Positions 33,290 to 45,400 of a DNA stretch of 64,000 nucleotides are shown here, piece by piece. The translations under genes and the position numbers were made by a program. The first letter of the stretch is position 1. The number at the start of each line of letters is the position of its first letter. The DNA lies in NCBI GenBank assembly GCA_015680905.1, contig CM027380.1, forward strand, positions 39,936,001 to 40,000,000, given 5' to 3'. Source of the stretch: Coptis chinensis (taxonomy: Eukaryota; Streptophyta; Magnoliopsida; Ranunculales; Ranunculaceae). Below the pieces are notes generated by a model. It was not told the origin of the DNA. It was given only the letters and a program-made list of their open reading frames with translations, and did not search any database.

Positions 33290-34252
33290 TCATTCGTAAC
33301 AATAATGCGTCTCTTGATTCCTTATCTGATGATATGCACAGAAGGGCTTCTCCAGTATCTCCATTGGCATGGTTCGCGGTCCTTCATACCCCCCCCCCCC
33401 CCCTCGATCCTTTATTAGGGGCAAGATCTCACTGAGCGGCTTGTTCAATGGAGTCTGTTCCATCTTGCGGTATGACTTCCTCTCTCTATACTCTTCGATT
33501 CCTTCCCCGGCTTCCTCTTTCTTTCCGTATCCACGGTATCTTCCACTTTCTTTCTCCGATGTCCCCATTTTCCGGCATTCCCGATCCTTCTCCAAGGACA
33601 ACACGGCCTTCCCCGTTCTCTTGGAATCCTTCAGCATAGAATCTTCATATCGTATATACTTTTCCACTCGTGGATACAGCTCATGTAGTGATGCAATCTC
33701 ATTCTTGGCCACGGATTAGTGCACTCCTGTCCCCGGGCGCAAGCCTCTCTCAAAGGCTATCACCGCTGTCCTCTCATCCAGATTTTCAACTTTCAGGGTC
33801 TCTGCCTTGAACCGACACAGAAACTCCCTAATTGATTCCGTGGACCTTTGTCGCACATTGAATAGAACCGCGATGTCCACCACTCGCTTTTTCTAATGTA
33901 TAAAGTGATTTATGAATGCCTGCTCCAACTCCTGAAAACTCTTGATGCTCCCCGCTGGCAATCGGTAATACCAATCCGACACCCCTCCTTTAAGGCTAGC
34001 CGGAAACATCATACACTGTAAACCGTCATACCTAGCCTCTTGCCATAGTGGTATCTGTTGTTGAAAATGATGAATGTGGTCCGCTGGATCCCCTTTGCCG
34101 TCATACCTCTCAAACCTCGGCTGGGTGAACCGCTTTGGGACCTCTGAGGCCCATATGTCATCTGCTAATGGGTTGCGATTCAACCCTAGCCACCACCTGA
34201 CTAGCCGCTCCCCCGTGCTCCTTCGTCTGCCGCCGGTTTGCCTCCCTATCAT
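33290..34252 (-). pseudogene. Gypsy gag, frame-disrupted
   Basis: The block 34252-33893 contains the retrotransposon gag pattern RYDGKGDPADHIHHF, SLKGGVSDWYYRLP and SFQELEQAFINHF, typical of plant gypsy capsids. A stop follows, and the frame resumes downstream with an Arg/Glu/Lys-rich part (33712-33290). This part includes a poly-Gly stretch encoded by a run of about 15 C on the plus strand near 33388-33403. It would form virus-like particles in an active element. Confidence 0.82.
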
Positions 34253-34598
34253 TGTCTATCATCTCTTGGACTTGCTCCATTGTCAACCCCGCTACCGGGT
34301 TTTCTACTAGATTCGGCCCGGTCCCCTCCTCATCTTCAGATCCCTCATTTTCGGACCCCCTCGCTTAGTTCTTCCCCGGCCTTCTCCTCCGTCTTCTCCC
34401 TCTCTTTCCGCAGCTCATCGTTCTCCTCTCTCGAATCTCTCTCATCTCCTCCCCGCGATCAGCGTGTTTCTTCCGTTGCTTTCCTCTTCTTCTAATCCTT
34501 CTCCTCCTCAATCATCAAGGGCCGGCTCATGAACCTTAACCTTCTTTGGTCTACCCACTGCTCTCTTCGATGCCATTTCTAAGTTGCCTTCCTCCGGT

Positions 34599-34615
34599 CC
34601 CCACAGACGGCGCCA
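34599..34615 (-). other. Gypsy primer-binding site
   Basis: On the minus strand it reads TGGCGCCGTCTGTGGGG, two bases inside the 5' LTR. This is a common plant gypsy PBS form starting TGGCGCC. Confidence 0.85.
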
Positions 34616-34617
34616 AA

Positions 34618-34938
34618 TGTATGAACACTAAAACTCACTCTCTCAAACAATGTTCTCTCTTTTTCTTTTTCTCTCTCTCTTCTGTTTCCGCTCCCTCTTT
34701 CTCTCTTGCGGCCCCCTCTCTTTCTCCTCATCTTCTTGTTTTTATATCCTTCTTCATCTCATCTGGTCCGTCCATCTGTCTTGTCATCCTACGACCCTCT
34801 TGCAGACCGTACACCTGACACCCCCGTGGACTAGGGTTCCGCGGTCTTGATTCGCTGCTCCTCCTTGTTCTTGCTTATGTTGCCTCCTATCCTATACATC
34901 GCGGACTTAGTCCCATCTTTGCACATCAGGCTACTACA
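34618..34938 (-). repeat. 5' LTR of the gypsy element
   Basis: The 321-bp copy has the same termini as the left repeat. It is followed by the target duplication TCTTT. Confidence 0.93.
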
Positions 34939-34943
34939 TCTTT

Positions 34944-35259
34944 GCCTTTGGTAATTTTTAAATTAATTAACTAGAAATAAAAAGGATTTCAGGGAATGAA
35001 AAGGCTTTTGGGGTGATCTAGTCTTGGTCTTATATGTACATGTAATTGTTTGTATCTGTTTTTATTACTTGTTTTCGTTAGCTCATCTTTGAATCAAGAA
35101 GCGCATCTTCAAGTGCCTCAAAATTTAGTTCTTTTGTCCAGGAGGCTTGAAGACATAGACATTAAGTACTAGTCATGTTATAAGTTTTATCGAGGCACTA
35201 ACTAGTATCTGTTATTGGGGATTGGGGTTTGTTTCTTCTCATTATTCTGATCACTAGTT
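34944..35259. other. Short spacer between the gypsy element and the F-box pseudogene
   Basis: No feature was recognised. It may include the decayed N-terminal part of the F-box gene, displaced by the retrotransposon. Confidence 0.4.
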
Positions 35260-35860
35260 TAGGAAAAAAGATTTCAGAAGACATGTCGATGTGTACACTC
35301 TAGGGGGCACTGGCTTGTGGTAAGTTCTAGAAGAGGTCTCCTACGAACTTTATCCACCTTTGGAACACTGACTTGTTATTCAGTATTTTCATTGCTTAGC
35401 AAGTCGGCCTCTTGTTGATGTGTCTTCAAACATTTTGGTCTCTTTTGATATGAAGGAGGAGGTCCACTGCCTTTGTATTTTTCTTGGACGTTTTGAAGTG
35501 GAGGTTGATGTATGGATCATGAATGAAATAGGGTGTCGTACACTCGTACTGTCATAGGTTCTTGGACAGAACTATTTAAAGTCGGAAGACCTGAGATAGA
35601 TAGATGGATAGTTTGGTTACTAGGAACCACTAGACGTTGCAAACATCGGAGAAATCATAGTAAGGAAAAATTAGTGGGAATTGAATTGCCGTTGAATAAA
35701 ACAAAAAGCTATTTAATAAGGACACTTATGAAGTTTGGGATTCCGTTTTCTAAAGCATTCACCTATACAGGAAGTCTTGTCTCACCAAAGGTTATTGTTA
35801 TGGAGGTTTTCGGATTGAGTGCTTTGGCAGGAGAAGCTAAAAGGTGTAGGTGAAGGAGAT
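35260..35860 (+). pseudogene. F-box-associated (FBA) domain pseudogene
   Basis: Plus-strand pieces in several frames follow the order of a plant F-box-associated domain: VEVY-like HVDVYTL, LEEVSYELYPP, HCLASRPLVDVSSN, then LVSFDMKEEVHCL, VEVDVWIMNE, SWTELFKVG and GIPFSKAFTYTGSLVSPK. Stops and shifts occur at least three times, for example between WIMNE and SWTEL. The N-terminal F-box itself was not found. Such proteins normally recruit substrates to SCF ubiquitin ligases. The gypsy element lies just upstream and may have split the gene. Confidence 0.75.
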
Positions 35861-36194
35861 GATGAAGTCAAACTGGAAATCAGTTGTTTATTGTTTTGAG
35901 CAGAATTCTTTTTGTCTTAATTTTTCGTGATTCTTAAGCCCAAACCTACTCCTGTTAACAAGGTTATTAACGTTAGTAATGGTAAAACGTTTAACTAGAA
36001 GATGCATGATGGAAAGCTGTAGTTACTAGTGAGGGTTCTGCAAAGTTGGTTAAGTCTTAAGAAACTAATTACTAGTTACTTGTAATGACACTGCTAATAA
36101 GCTACAGTAGTGGCCTCAGAAGTTGGCATCATCGAGTCTCGGCCGGCGTCTTAATTACTGGGACCCTTTGTATAGCATATTGAAGCACTCAGAT

Positions 36195-36449
36195 ACTATT
36201 ATATATATATCAAACCTCTCCATCAGTCGATATATACCAATATTTCCCAAAATATCAAATTTTGAAATAACCAATATTTCAGTCCAGATAAGCAATCTCT
36301 ATACACGTGACGATGTCATATACAATGGTCGGTCAGTGATGAGTTCACTTCATTCAGTTCCGTTTCCTAGATCCCCGCTCCTTTTCCCGCCTACTTAATC
36401 TAATCCAATCCAATCCAATCCAATCTCATTCCATATTTCTACTAAAATA
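36195..36449 (+). promoter_or_regulatory. Putative promoter and 5' UTR of the PGAP1 homologue
   Basis: A TATTATATATATAT stretch at 36198-36211 could be the TATA region, about 240 bp before the start codon. A pentanucleotide run (AATCC, about five units, 36400-36424) lies close to the ATG. The assignment rests on position and composition only. Confidence 0.3.
36399..36425. repeat. CCAAT pentanucleotide microsatellite in the 5' leader
   Basis: Tandem CCAAT/AATCC units run just upstream of the start codon of the PGAP1 homologue. Confidence 0.85.
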
Positions 36450-39400
36450 ATGCAAGGATTCCGAGCTAAGTGTAGAGTAGCTCTACTTATTACTTTAACT
36501 CTATGTATTGGTCTCACTGGATTGTACGGTTTATTAAAACCTGTTGCCAATGAATGTGTAATGACATATATGTACCCAACCTATATACCAATTTCAACTC
36601 CGCCTCCTAAATATAATCTGTACAAGTACCATGAAGGATGGAGAAAGATTGATTTTAATGAACATATTAAGAAGCTTACTGGTGTCCCTCTTCTTTTTAT
36701 TCCGGGTAATGGTGGTAGCTACAAACAGGCAAGCCTCCATTTCATATCAATTTACATTTTTTTTTTTTTTTCAAATTTATATCGTATATATTTCTCTAGG
36801 TACGTTCCATAGCAGCAGAATCTGATAGGGCATATCAAGGTGGTCCTTTGGAGCGTACATATTATTACGGAGCGGGGGATATACCCAATCAGTACTCACA
36901 CAGACTGGATTGGTTTGCTGTTGACCTCGAGGAGGAACATTCTGCCATGGACGGTCAGATAGTTGAAGAACATACTGAATACGTTGTGTATGCTATCCAT
37001 CGGGTATTACTTTGCATTGCTTATTTGTATTGGCAAATGTTACTTTAGCTCATTGTTGTTTGTGAAGTGCTTTCCACTAGTCTCTAGGGAAATCTGCGTA
37101 ATTATGTTGCTTCTTGTTTAGAAGAGATAATATCACATCCCCCTCCCACACTTTTTTAGAGTATAAAATATTAACTGTGAATAGAATCTAAATTACTCTT
37201 AAGAATGTTCAGATTCCTTCAAACTTTTGTATTGATTTTAGGTTTTTTACTTTTCTTTCTGGTTAATGAATCACTTAGTGATAAAAAAAAATGCAAATAA
37301 GGAGGAATGTGAGATAATCATATAGAATAAAAAGATCTCGCTAGAACTAACCTCGTCCCTCAGGCATGATGCGTTTTTCATTTAAAGATTCTGAGGTCAC
37401 TGAATGAGAAACATTTATGTTAGTGACTAGTTTTCTGTAAACCTCCAGGACCCGTTGATTTTTTATTATTTCATTATTATCTTTTTTTGGTTTCAATCCT
37501 TAGTTATGGTATCGGGGTCGCCTTCCAAAGATTATTTCATTATTATATTTTTTTTTGTTTCAATCCTTAGTTGTGGTATTGCCTTCTAAAGATTATTCCG
37601 TTAGAAAGAGAATAATGGGGGATGGTCTGGATTCCACAGCTTGTGTAGTTCTTGGAACCCGTGTTTAGCCAGATTTATAAAAGGTGAAATGACAAAATCC
37701 AAAGGTTTTTTGATATAGTGAGTAATAGGCTTCAGTTATTTGCTATACAAGAATTCTGCAGTCAACAAAAAAGTTTTACCTTCTCTTAAAGTTGTAAATA
37801 TTGTGAGTACTGTTGAGATAGCCAAACTATGTTTTTTTTTTTTTTTTTTCCAGTTACATTTGTAGCTTGTACTATAGGATGTCTCATCCTAATTCCTTTC
37901 AATATATATATTAAATCTATACTCTACCGATCAAAAAAAAAAAAAAAAAAAAAAAAAAGATAGTCAAACTATTTAAAAAAGGGGGCATTCTCATGGAAGT
38001 TTGCATGTGATAGACGTAGATGGGCTTAAGTAGGTCAATTCCGAAGAAGCTTTACTCATCTTGGAATAGGAAAGAAGACTTATGAGAAGTGTGACATTCC
38101 AAACGTCACTACTTAGGAGAATGGGCACAAATCTTCAACCTGCAAATGGATGTTGCTGAATTGTAACCCTCTCCAATTTAAAATCCTAAAACATCTATCA
38201 TTTACAACGTAAATAAAGATGGAGGGAAAGAGAGGGTCGCATTCTAAGGCAAGAGGACAGAATCCTGAAGACACTAGGCATCAGACCATTTGGCCAAAAT
38301 TGGGTGAAGGATTTGAGGACATAATTTTCAGGATGCACAAGTTTTAACTGTTTATTGTTCGTTCCTGCAGTTATACAATTTTGACTAAAGTTGGTTTCAG
38401 GTGTAATATACACAAATTCCTGCAAAAAGATTCATCTATATTTTAAAATGGTGGGATATTTTTACTGTAATCAGTTTTGCCAGGGTTGAATTGTGATTTC
38501 AAAAATCTACTTTTGGGATTCGAGTGCTATTTTACTGTAGTACGAGAAGTTTTGCATACAACTTGTGTTATAAATTTGTGGTGTTTTTTTAATTTTGAAT
38601 TGGTTGGAAAGATTAGTTTATGAGAAGGATTAGAGACGTTTGCTCATGGTTTACCTATTGTGTGTAATCAAAATTTGATGTTTGACCTATACATAAATTG
38701 TTATCCCATTGAATATGTTCTCTATTTAATTTTAGAAACTTTCTATTCTGTCCTTATGCATGATCCTTACTTATATTAATATCTTGGGTTTCAGAAAAAG
38801 AAAAACAAAACTTATATTATTATCATGCTCACAGATTTTGGATCTATACAAAGAGTCACATGATATGCGGTCAAAGGAAGGTGCCGAACCTTTTGGAAGC
38901 TTACCGAGAAGCGTAGTCTTGGTTGGTCATTCTATGGGTGGTTTTGTAGCCAGAGCTGCAATTGTCCACCCACATTTAAGGAAGGGAGTGGTTGAAACTG
39001 TCCTCACTCTTTCAAGCCCGCACCAGTAATCTCTCACACGTTTGCATCAACTTTACTGTGGTTTTAAGATCTTATACATTATCTTATTGTGAATTATTGG
39101 GTGGGATTGAGTTGATTCTTCCAGGTCCCCTCCTGTGGCTTTGCAACCATCTTTGGGTCATTATTATCATCTTGTAAATCAGAAGTGGAGAAAGGGATAT
39201 GAGGTCGAACTCACTCATATAGGTCGTCAAGTGTCTGAGCCCACATTATCTCATGTTATTGTTGTCTCCATTTCGGGCAACATTCTTGATTATCAGGTAT
39301 TTTGTTAGCTCTTAACCTTCAGAGCTCTAATGATAATATTTTCCGACATGCAAGCAGTAACATCCAGTCAGTTCCATACTTATAGCATTAAGAATAAGGA

Positions 39401-42400
39401 AGCATGTTGTGTATGCCTGCCACTGGTATTTGTCAAAAATGAGTTGTTTCTTTTGTCACTAGGTATCAGAGAGTCTGATTATAAAGCATAATCTGGGAGA
39501 GGGAGTTTAATGGGCTAAGATTTGGACAAGTTCTACTTATTATTAAAAAGAAGAAGAATTGTTGCTTCAAATTCTTCAACAGAAATCTGACAAATAATGC
39601 ATGTGTTCACATGGACTTGAAATATTTTTTGATAAAAAGTATCTCACTTATCAGATTGAATGTCTTCCATATTTTTAACGTGTTATATATTCTTTACCAA
39701 TCCAAAAAAAAAGAGAAAAAAAACAAGAAAAGAAAGAAAAAAGAAAAAAAAAAAAAAGAATCTTTACCTTTCCATTCTGGGCCATCTAATTATGATTGAA
39801 TGGAGCATTTTAATTACTAAATTTGTTACTTCGTTTCTTTTTTTTGTGTGTAAATGTGCATTTGTGATCATTTCTGTGACCATTTCTCCCAAATATCTTC
39901 CTAGCCGTCACTCACCTGATGCACTCGGAGTGCTTTGTTTAACTGTTTAATGCTCATCACTACTTTGTATTGTCATCCACTTAAAAATTGTCGTATTCAT
40001 GAATTCACCGTTTCTGTCTTGGTTACAGCCACAAAAGTTCTCTTCTGAACTTTGGATATATATCATCCTTCTTTGGCTCATTTTAGTTGTTGTTCCATCT
40101 ATGACTCTGGAGTCCTTTCCAAAACTAATCCTGATAATTGTTGGGCATTCAATGATTTATACCTTATCGTGGGTACTGTTCTCATGCATAGGTACAACTA
40201 TACAAGCCTATGTTCCATTTCAAGTTGTTCCATTTTTCTTAAAGTGAAAATCTTGACATGATGCATGAGCCCATTAGGCATTTTCTATATGTAGCTTATG
40301 TTAAAGTTTAGTCGAAGGTTTTTATTTTTCTTTTGCTGTTGCAAACTTCCTATTATATATATATGGAGAGGGATAGAGTCACTCTCATTATAACCACTCC
40401 CGAGCCACTCCCAAAACGTACAAGGCCATATCTCATTCTACCCGTTGAATTAAGGGATGATATTTTGTAGATATGATCTCCCCACCATGAATAACGTGCT
40501 TACCAAATTTCGGCTAATTCAAATATGTCTAACCTAATCAAATGTTATTATGAAATCGGAAAATTCTGGACCGTTAGATAAATGTTCAAATTGAACACTA
40601 GTTTTCGCAAGATTAGACATATCCAAATAGGATAAAATTTTGTGGGTATGCTATCCATTGTGAGAAGATCATATCCACAAAAAATCGGGTCTTAATTCAA
40701 TTTGTAAGTCGATGGAGTGGCTCTATCCCTCCCCATATATATTATTTCTGTTATTTGATGCTGCTATATGAATCACATTTTCAATAGTAAGTGTCAACTC
40801 TTGGGAATTCGTGCTCCTAGGTTCGGTCAAAGTTGGAAACTCTTGATGGAATTGTGCCATCCTCCCATCGATTCATGATAGGCACCACTGGCATGAGGAA
40901 TGCATGGTTGTCAACAGAACACCAGACTATATTATGGTGTAATCAAGTAGTTGTACAAGTAAGCTTTCTTATTAAAGCTATTGTTCTATTATTATCTATC
41001 CTGTAGCCACTTGTGAATTACTCTGTTCTTCTATGCAGATTTCACACACTCTTTTGAGCTTAATAGACCCAAAAATTGGTCAACCGTTTCCCAGCACACA
41101 AAAAAGGCTTACTGTATTCACTAAAATGCTTCGCAGTGAAATGCCACCAAGCTTTAATTGGATGAGGGAGGTGAAATCATCAATCGGTTCCATCCAAATT
41201 CCACTTGAGGATGGAAAAAGTGCTACTGGTACTGTCTGTAGTCACCTGTTGCCATCCTTCTCTTGTCATTTTCACCACTTCCTGCTTTTCTTTGAGAAAC
41301 CATTGTCTTTTAAATTAAAGTTAATATTAAAGTTGAATTATACTTTAGATGTTAAATAAGAGAAGAAGAGAGAAAAGAATATACGACCTTAATTAGTTTC
41401 AGACTTTCAGTCTTCTCTCAAACATCTATGTATAAATTGGATTATATAATAAAAAACACTCTAAAAAATTATGTGTCCTCGGGAAATGTCCCATATTTCT
41501 CCGACAGATAATATTTTTAGATGTTCACATGTGGGGAGACAACGGCAAATCTCAGTAATAAAAGGTTTTTCATGTCGCAACTGAGGTGCTGAGACAAAGG
41601 ATCCACCTGTTAGGATATGGTGCATTACATCTGGGTTTGGACAGGGAATGGCCATGTGGCGAGCTCATGGAGTCATCTAATGTAGTAAGCATCTAGATAA
41701 CATAGGCTAGAAACGGCAGTGATGATTACAGGGAAAGATGAGGGATTTAACATCTCAGGCCGCTTTTTGCTAGACTTTAATTGTGGAAAAAAGAATAAAG
41801 CTCTTCCGGGGGGTGGGGAACGATAATTACACTTTCAATCACTCAACAGGCATAGCACATTCTGATCGGTTGAAAGTATTATTGCATTTATATTCTTGAG
41901 TCATTTTTTCCAATAATGACCAGGATACTGGCTGTAGTATTCATGAAAAGCAGGTGACATACTGACATCCATGAGATACTTGTCTTTTTGTTACTTCTTT
42001 ATACTGTATGTATTGTTGAGATTATTCCACCCCAATTTCTAGGTGTGTCCCATCTATGTTCTGTCCCCGAGCCTCCTCTCATATTCATAGATTTGCCCCT
42101 CTACATCAGTTCAAGCTTATGGAGAAATTGGCAACTTGACATGTAGTCCCTGGGTTGGTGATTTGATTTTCCTTTCGTTTAGGTGTTGGAGTTTCATAGT
42201 TGCGACTTGCGAGTTAAAACTCGTTTGTTAGATTTCAAAGGCACTTATATTCTTAAAAACTAGCTTCTCTTGAATGACTGGCATTCCAAACTATGCATCC
42301 AGTAACACTGCTCATATGGATAATAGTTACTTTTGGTTAGTGATGGTACCAGTGGCATATGGATAATTCCGAGTTCAACCTCAAAAATTTATTTTATCTA

Positions 42401-45400
42401 GGTTTTCTTTCGTGGGGAAGTGTGCGCTGTATGTAATTCTATAGAAGATATAACTTTCAATCGTTATCTAATTCAAATGAATATTTTATTTCTTACCTTT
42501 TCGTTTTTCTTTTAATTGTATGGCTGGCGTAATAATTACTTTAATGAATTGAAAATGTTCATATAAATAAGGCGTATTGTCATGTTTGCAGGAACTTACA
42601 CACATAATTTTTCCCCATGCCCACAATCTGTTCATTGGAATGACGATGGTCTTGAGAGGGATCTCTATATACAGGGACCCACTGTCACTGTTCTAGCAAT
42701 GGACGGGAGACGGCGCTGGTTAGACATCCTAAAACTGGTTAGCTCGACTAATACCTTTTTTAGTTTCTTAGGATTTTCTTTTGGTTCATTTTTCTTTCTA
42801 CGTTGATTTTATTGTTAATCTTAGATGCATTTGGTATTAGGAATTGCGTGTTCATGCCCATGCTTCATATATTTTCCATTCATCCAAAGTTCAAATTACA
42901 TGTTGACGCAAATATTATTTGAATCTTACTCATTAACTGAATGTCTGGTCCTATAGGCTCTAAATTGTTTCTGTTCCATTGTGTTCTTTCTCAACTATTA
43001 TGTTGTTCACAATATGAATTCTGTGCCTAGGGATCGGATGGAAAAAACTACTTTGCATTTGTTACAAACCTTGCTCCATGTTCTGGGGTCAGGCTTCACC
43101 TTTGGCCTGAAAAGAGCAAAATGGCCTCAGACACAAGTCCAAGTAAAGGAGTAGTGGAGGTGACATCAAAGATGGTTGAGATTCCTGCAGGACCAGCTCC
43201 AATACAGGTATTGAACTTTGGAATCTTCAAGTATATTCTTACTATCTTGCAAGGAACAGATGCTCTTTGGATATAAGTATTTGTGCCAACAATTTCTGCA
43301 ATTGTTTCTTCACTTGAGGAGTCTTCTTTTACTGTTTCATTGGTATAGTAGTGATGAAAGAAAGTGCTACCATTCCTAGAAACAATAGCTGGTTCCATTA
43401 AAATCTGTAGTTCTCTAAGCCCGATAATTATATGAAAATTGTATCGGGATGTTATGCCGATTTATGTATTTGTGCTGTTTATTTATCAGATTGAGCCAGG
43501 GAGCCAAACAGAACAACCACCACCTTCTGCAGTACTTCAGTTAGGCCCTGAGGATATGCGCGGTTTCCGTTTTTTAACTATCTCAGTTGCACCTCGTCCG
43601 GTATTTTTCTCTTCATCCATTGGACAAGGAGTACTGATATTAGTTGTCATAATTTTGCATGATACTCAAAAGCCTAGTTGGTTGGAACTTCTTTCTGAGC
43701 CTGGGCAGGAGTCAAGGACATAATATTGTGGCATTACTTTGTACTCATTTTATGAACCTTACATCTCCCTCTTTTGTTATAAAAGTGTAACTCAACTTTT
43801 TGATGCCCAGACTGTGTCAGGTAGGCCTCCACCAGCAGCTTCCATGGCAGTTGGACAATTTTTTAATCCGGATGATGGGAAAAGAAAGTTTTCCCCTGCA
43901 TCGCTGCTACTTTCTTTCTATTCTGAGAAGGTTATTATTTTACTAACTTGCCAGTCTGTTCATTAATTCTTGAAATTTAATGTCTAGACAGGTCTCTGTT
44001 TCTGTCTGGCGGTCTGGCCTGCCCTTTTTGAGATGTAGGAATTCATTCAGTGAAGAAAAAGAATGGCAGCAATCTGTCTCTGTTCACATTTATTACTTTT
44101 TTTTTAAGATATTAGCTGTTGCAAATTTGACCAATATGCGATCTTTAATGGTGCAGGAAATATCTCTAAAGGAGGATCACCCTCTTGTTTTCAACCTATC
44201 ATTTTCTATAAGCTTAGGTCTTTTGCCGGTTGCGATGTCTCTAAAAACAACAGGATGCGGAATAAAAAGTTCCGAACTTCCAGTTGAAGAAGCTGGAGAT
44301 GTCGAACATAGCAGTAAGGATTTTTAGCAAGTTTAGTTAGTCTTTCTTATTCTCATGATAATTAGTTTAGATGTAGATCATTACATTGGTTTTGGTTCTC
44401 TATGCACTAAAATAAAAATATAAAGTCAAAATTCGATGCTCTTACTATTTATATCATTGTAATTTGTTCAAAAGGATAAGTTACTTTGACACAGATAGGT
44501 GTGTCCGTATTGGACACGGATGCAGAGTGTTTGACATGGCAAAATATAAAAATTTGAGGTAAATCACATACAATATGTGTCTTATATGTGTCCGACACGG
44601 ACACGTGGATATGTATCCGACACGGGTTTCTTTCAAAATATGGCGTGTCCATGTAACATTACGTGTTTGAACTTTGAACTGATTGTATGCTCTTGTGTTT
44701 GTGTTAATCATTGCTGTGCATCATCCCGATTGATCATCTGATGTTGGGATCGTACGCGAAATTCTAAGTTCTACAGAAGCATACGGTCATTTCGAACTAT
44801 AAATAGCTGCATTGGTTGCTTATCTAGAAAACTAAATATACCATGTCTGCTTGCTGTGGTTCGATATTTGATAAGCCTAGGCTTGGTGTTATTGGTCGCT
44901 GATTTTGATCTCTCTATAACCATAGAAATATCCCTGCCACAAGTCCACAACTGCTCTATGGAACTCACTTACTGTTATTTTATTTTTCAAAGTAGTACAT
45001 CTTGGCACGGTCCGCACAATTCCTGCCCTTTAAAGGTCCTATTTCACAGTAAAACTAGTGGCATATTCGTTGAAACAATATGAAGGAATTCAAACATCAT
45101 AATATTTTGAACACGTGATTTTCTGTTGTTTTTGCGTTATGTTGTGTGAGCTTGTAAGACGTATCTTCCTTTGGTAAAAGATATGGGAGGACTTGCGTGC
45201 TACTACTTTTGGAGGCTTTTGTGTTTAGATGGGGATATTTTATGGGACTTGCTTCGCGAGTTTTAGTGTACTTGTTTCTGCTTTATGTTGCTTTTATTTT
45301 TCTCTGATCAGATATCTCATCGTATTACTTTGCATTCCTTTCTGTTATATATGATATATCTCATCGCATAACTTTATTTTATGTTTTTGCTGTTGTTGTT

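Larger units (their letters stand above)
28891..34938 (-). mobile_element. Ty3/gypsy LTR retrotransposon, Tat-like, minus strand
   Basis: The LTRs at 28891-29209 and 34618-34938 begin TGTATGAACACTAAAACTC and end GGCTACTACA. The 5-bp target duplication TCTTT lies at 28886-28890 and 34939-34943. The primer-binding site is next to the right LTR, so it reads on the minus strand. Order is gag, protease, reverse transcriptase, RNase H, a second archaeal-like RNase H, then integrase. The second RNase H is characteristic of the plant Tat lineage (Ogre/Retand and relatives). Many stops and frame changes, a changed catalytic motif and a missing integrase end show it is dead, and it is short for a Tat element. 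Confidence 0.94.

Noticed and set aside
33369..33719. Plus-strand frame starting with a proline run
   Set aside because: It arises from a C homopolymer opposite the poly-Gly stretch in gypsy gag. It is a frame shadow and may include a sequencing-length error in the homopolymer.
41461..41655. 64-codon minus-strand frame in intron 6 with fairly protein-like composition
   Set aside because: No motif, no splice context and no neighbouring frame. It is within chance expectation for this intron length.
44449..44711. Two overlapping minus-strand frames in intron 11
   Set aside because: They come from a local repeat of GTGTCCGACACGG-like words, not from a coding region.
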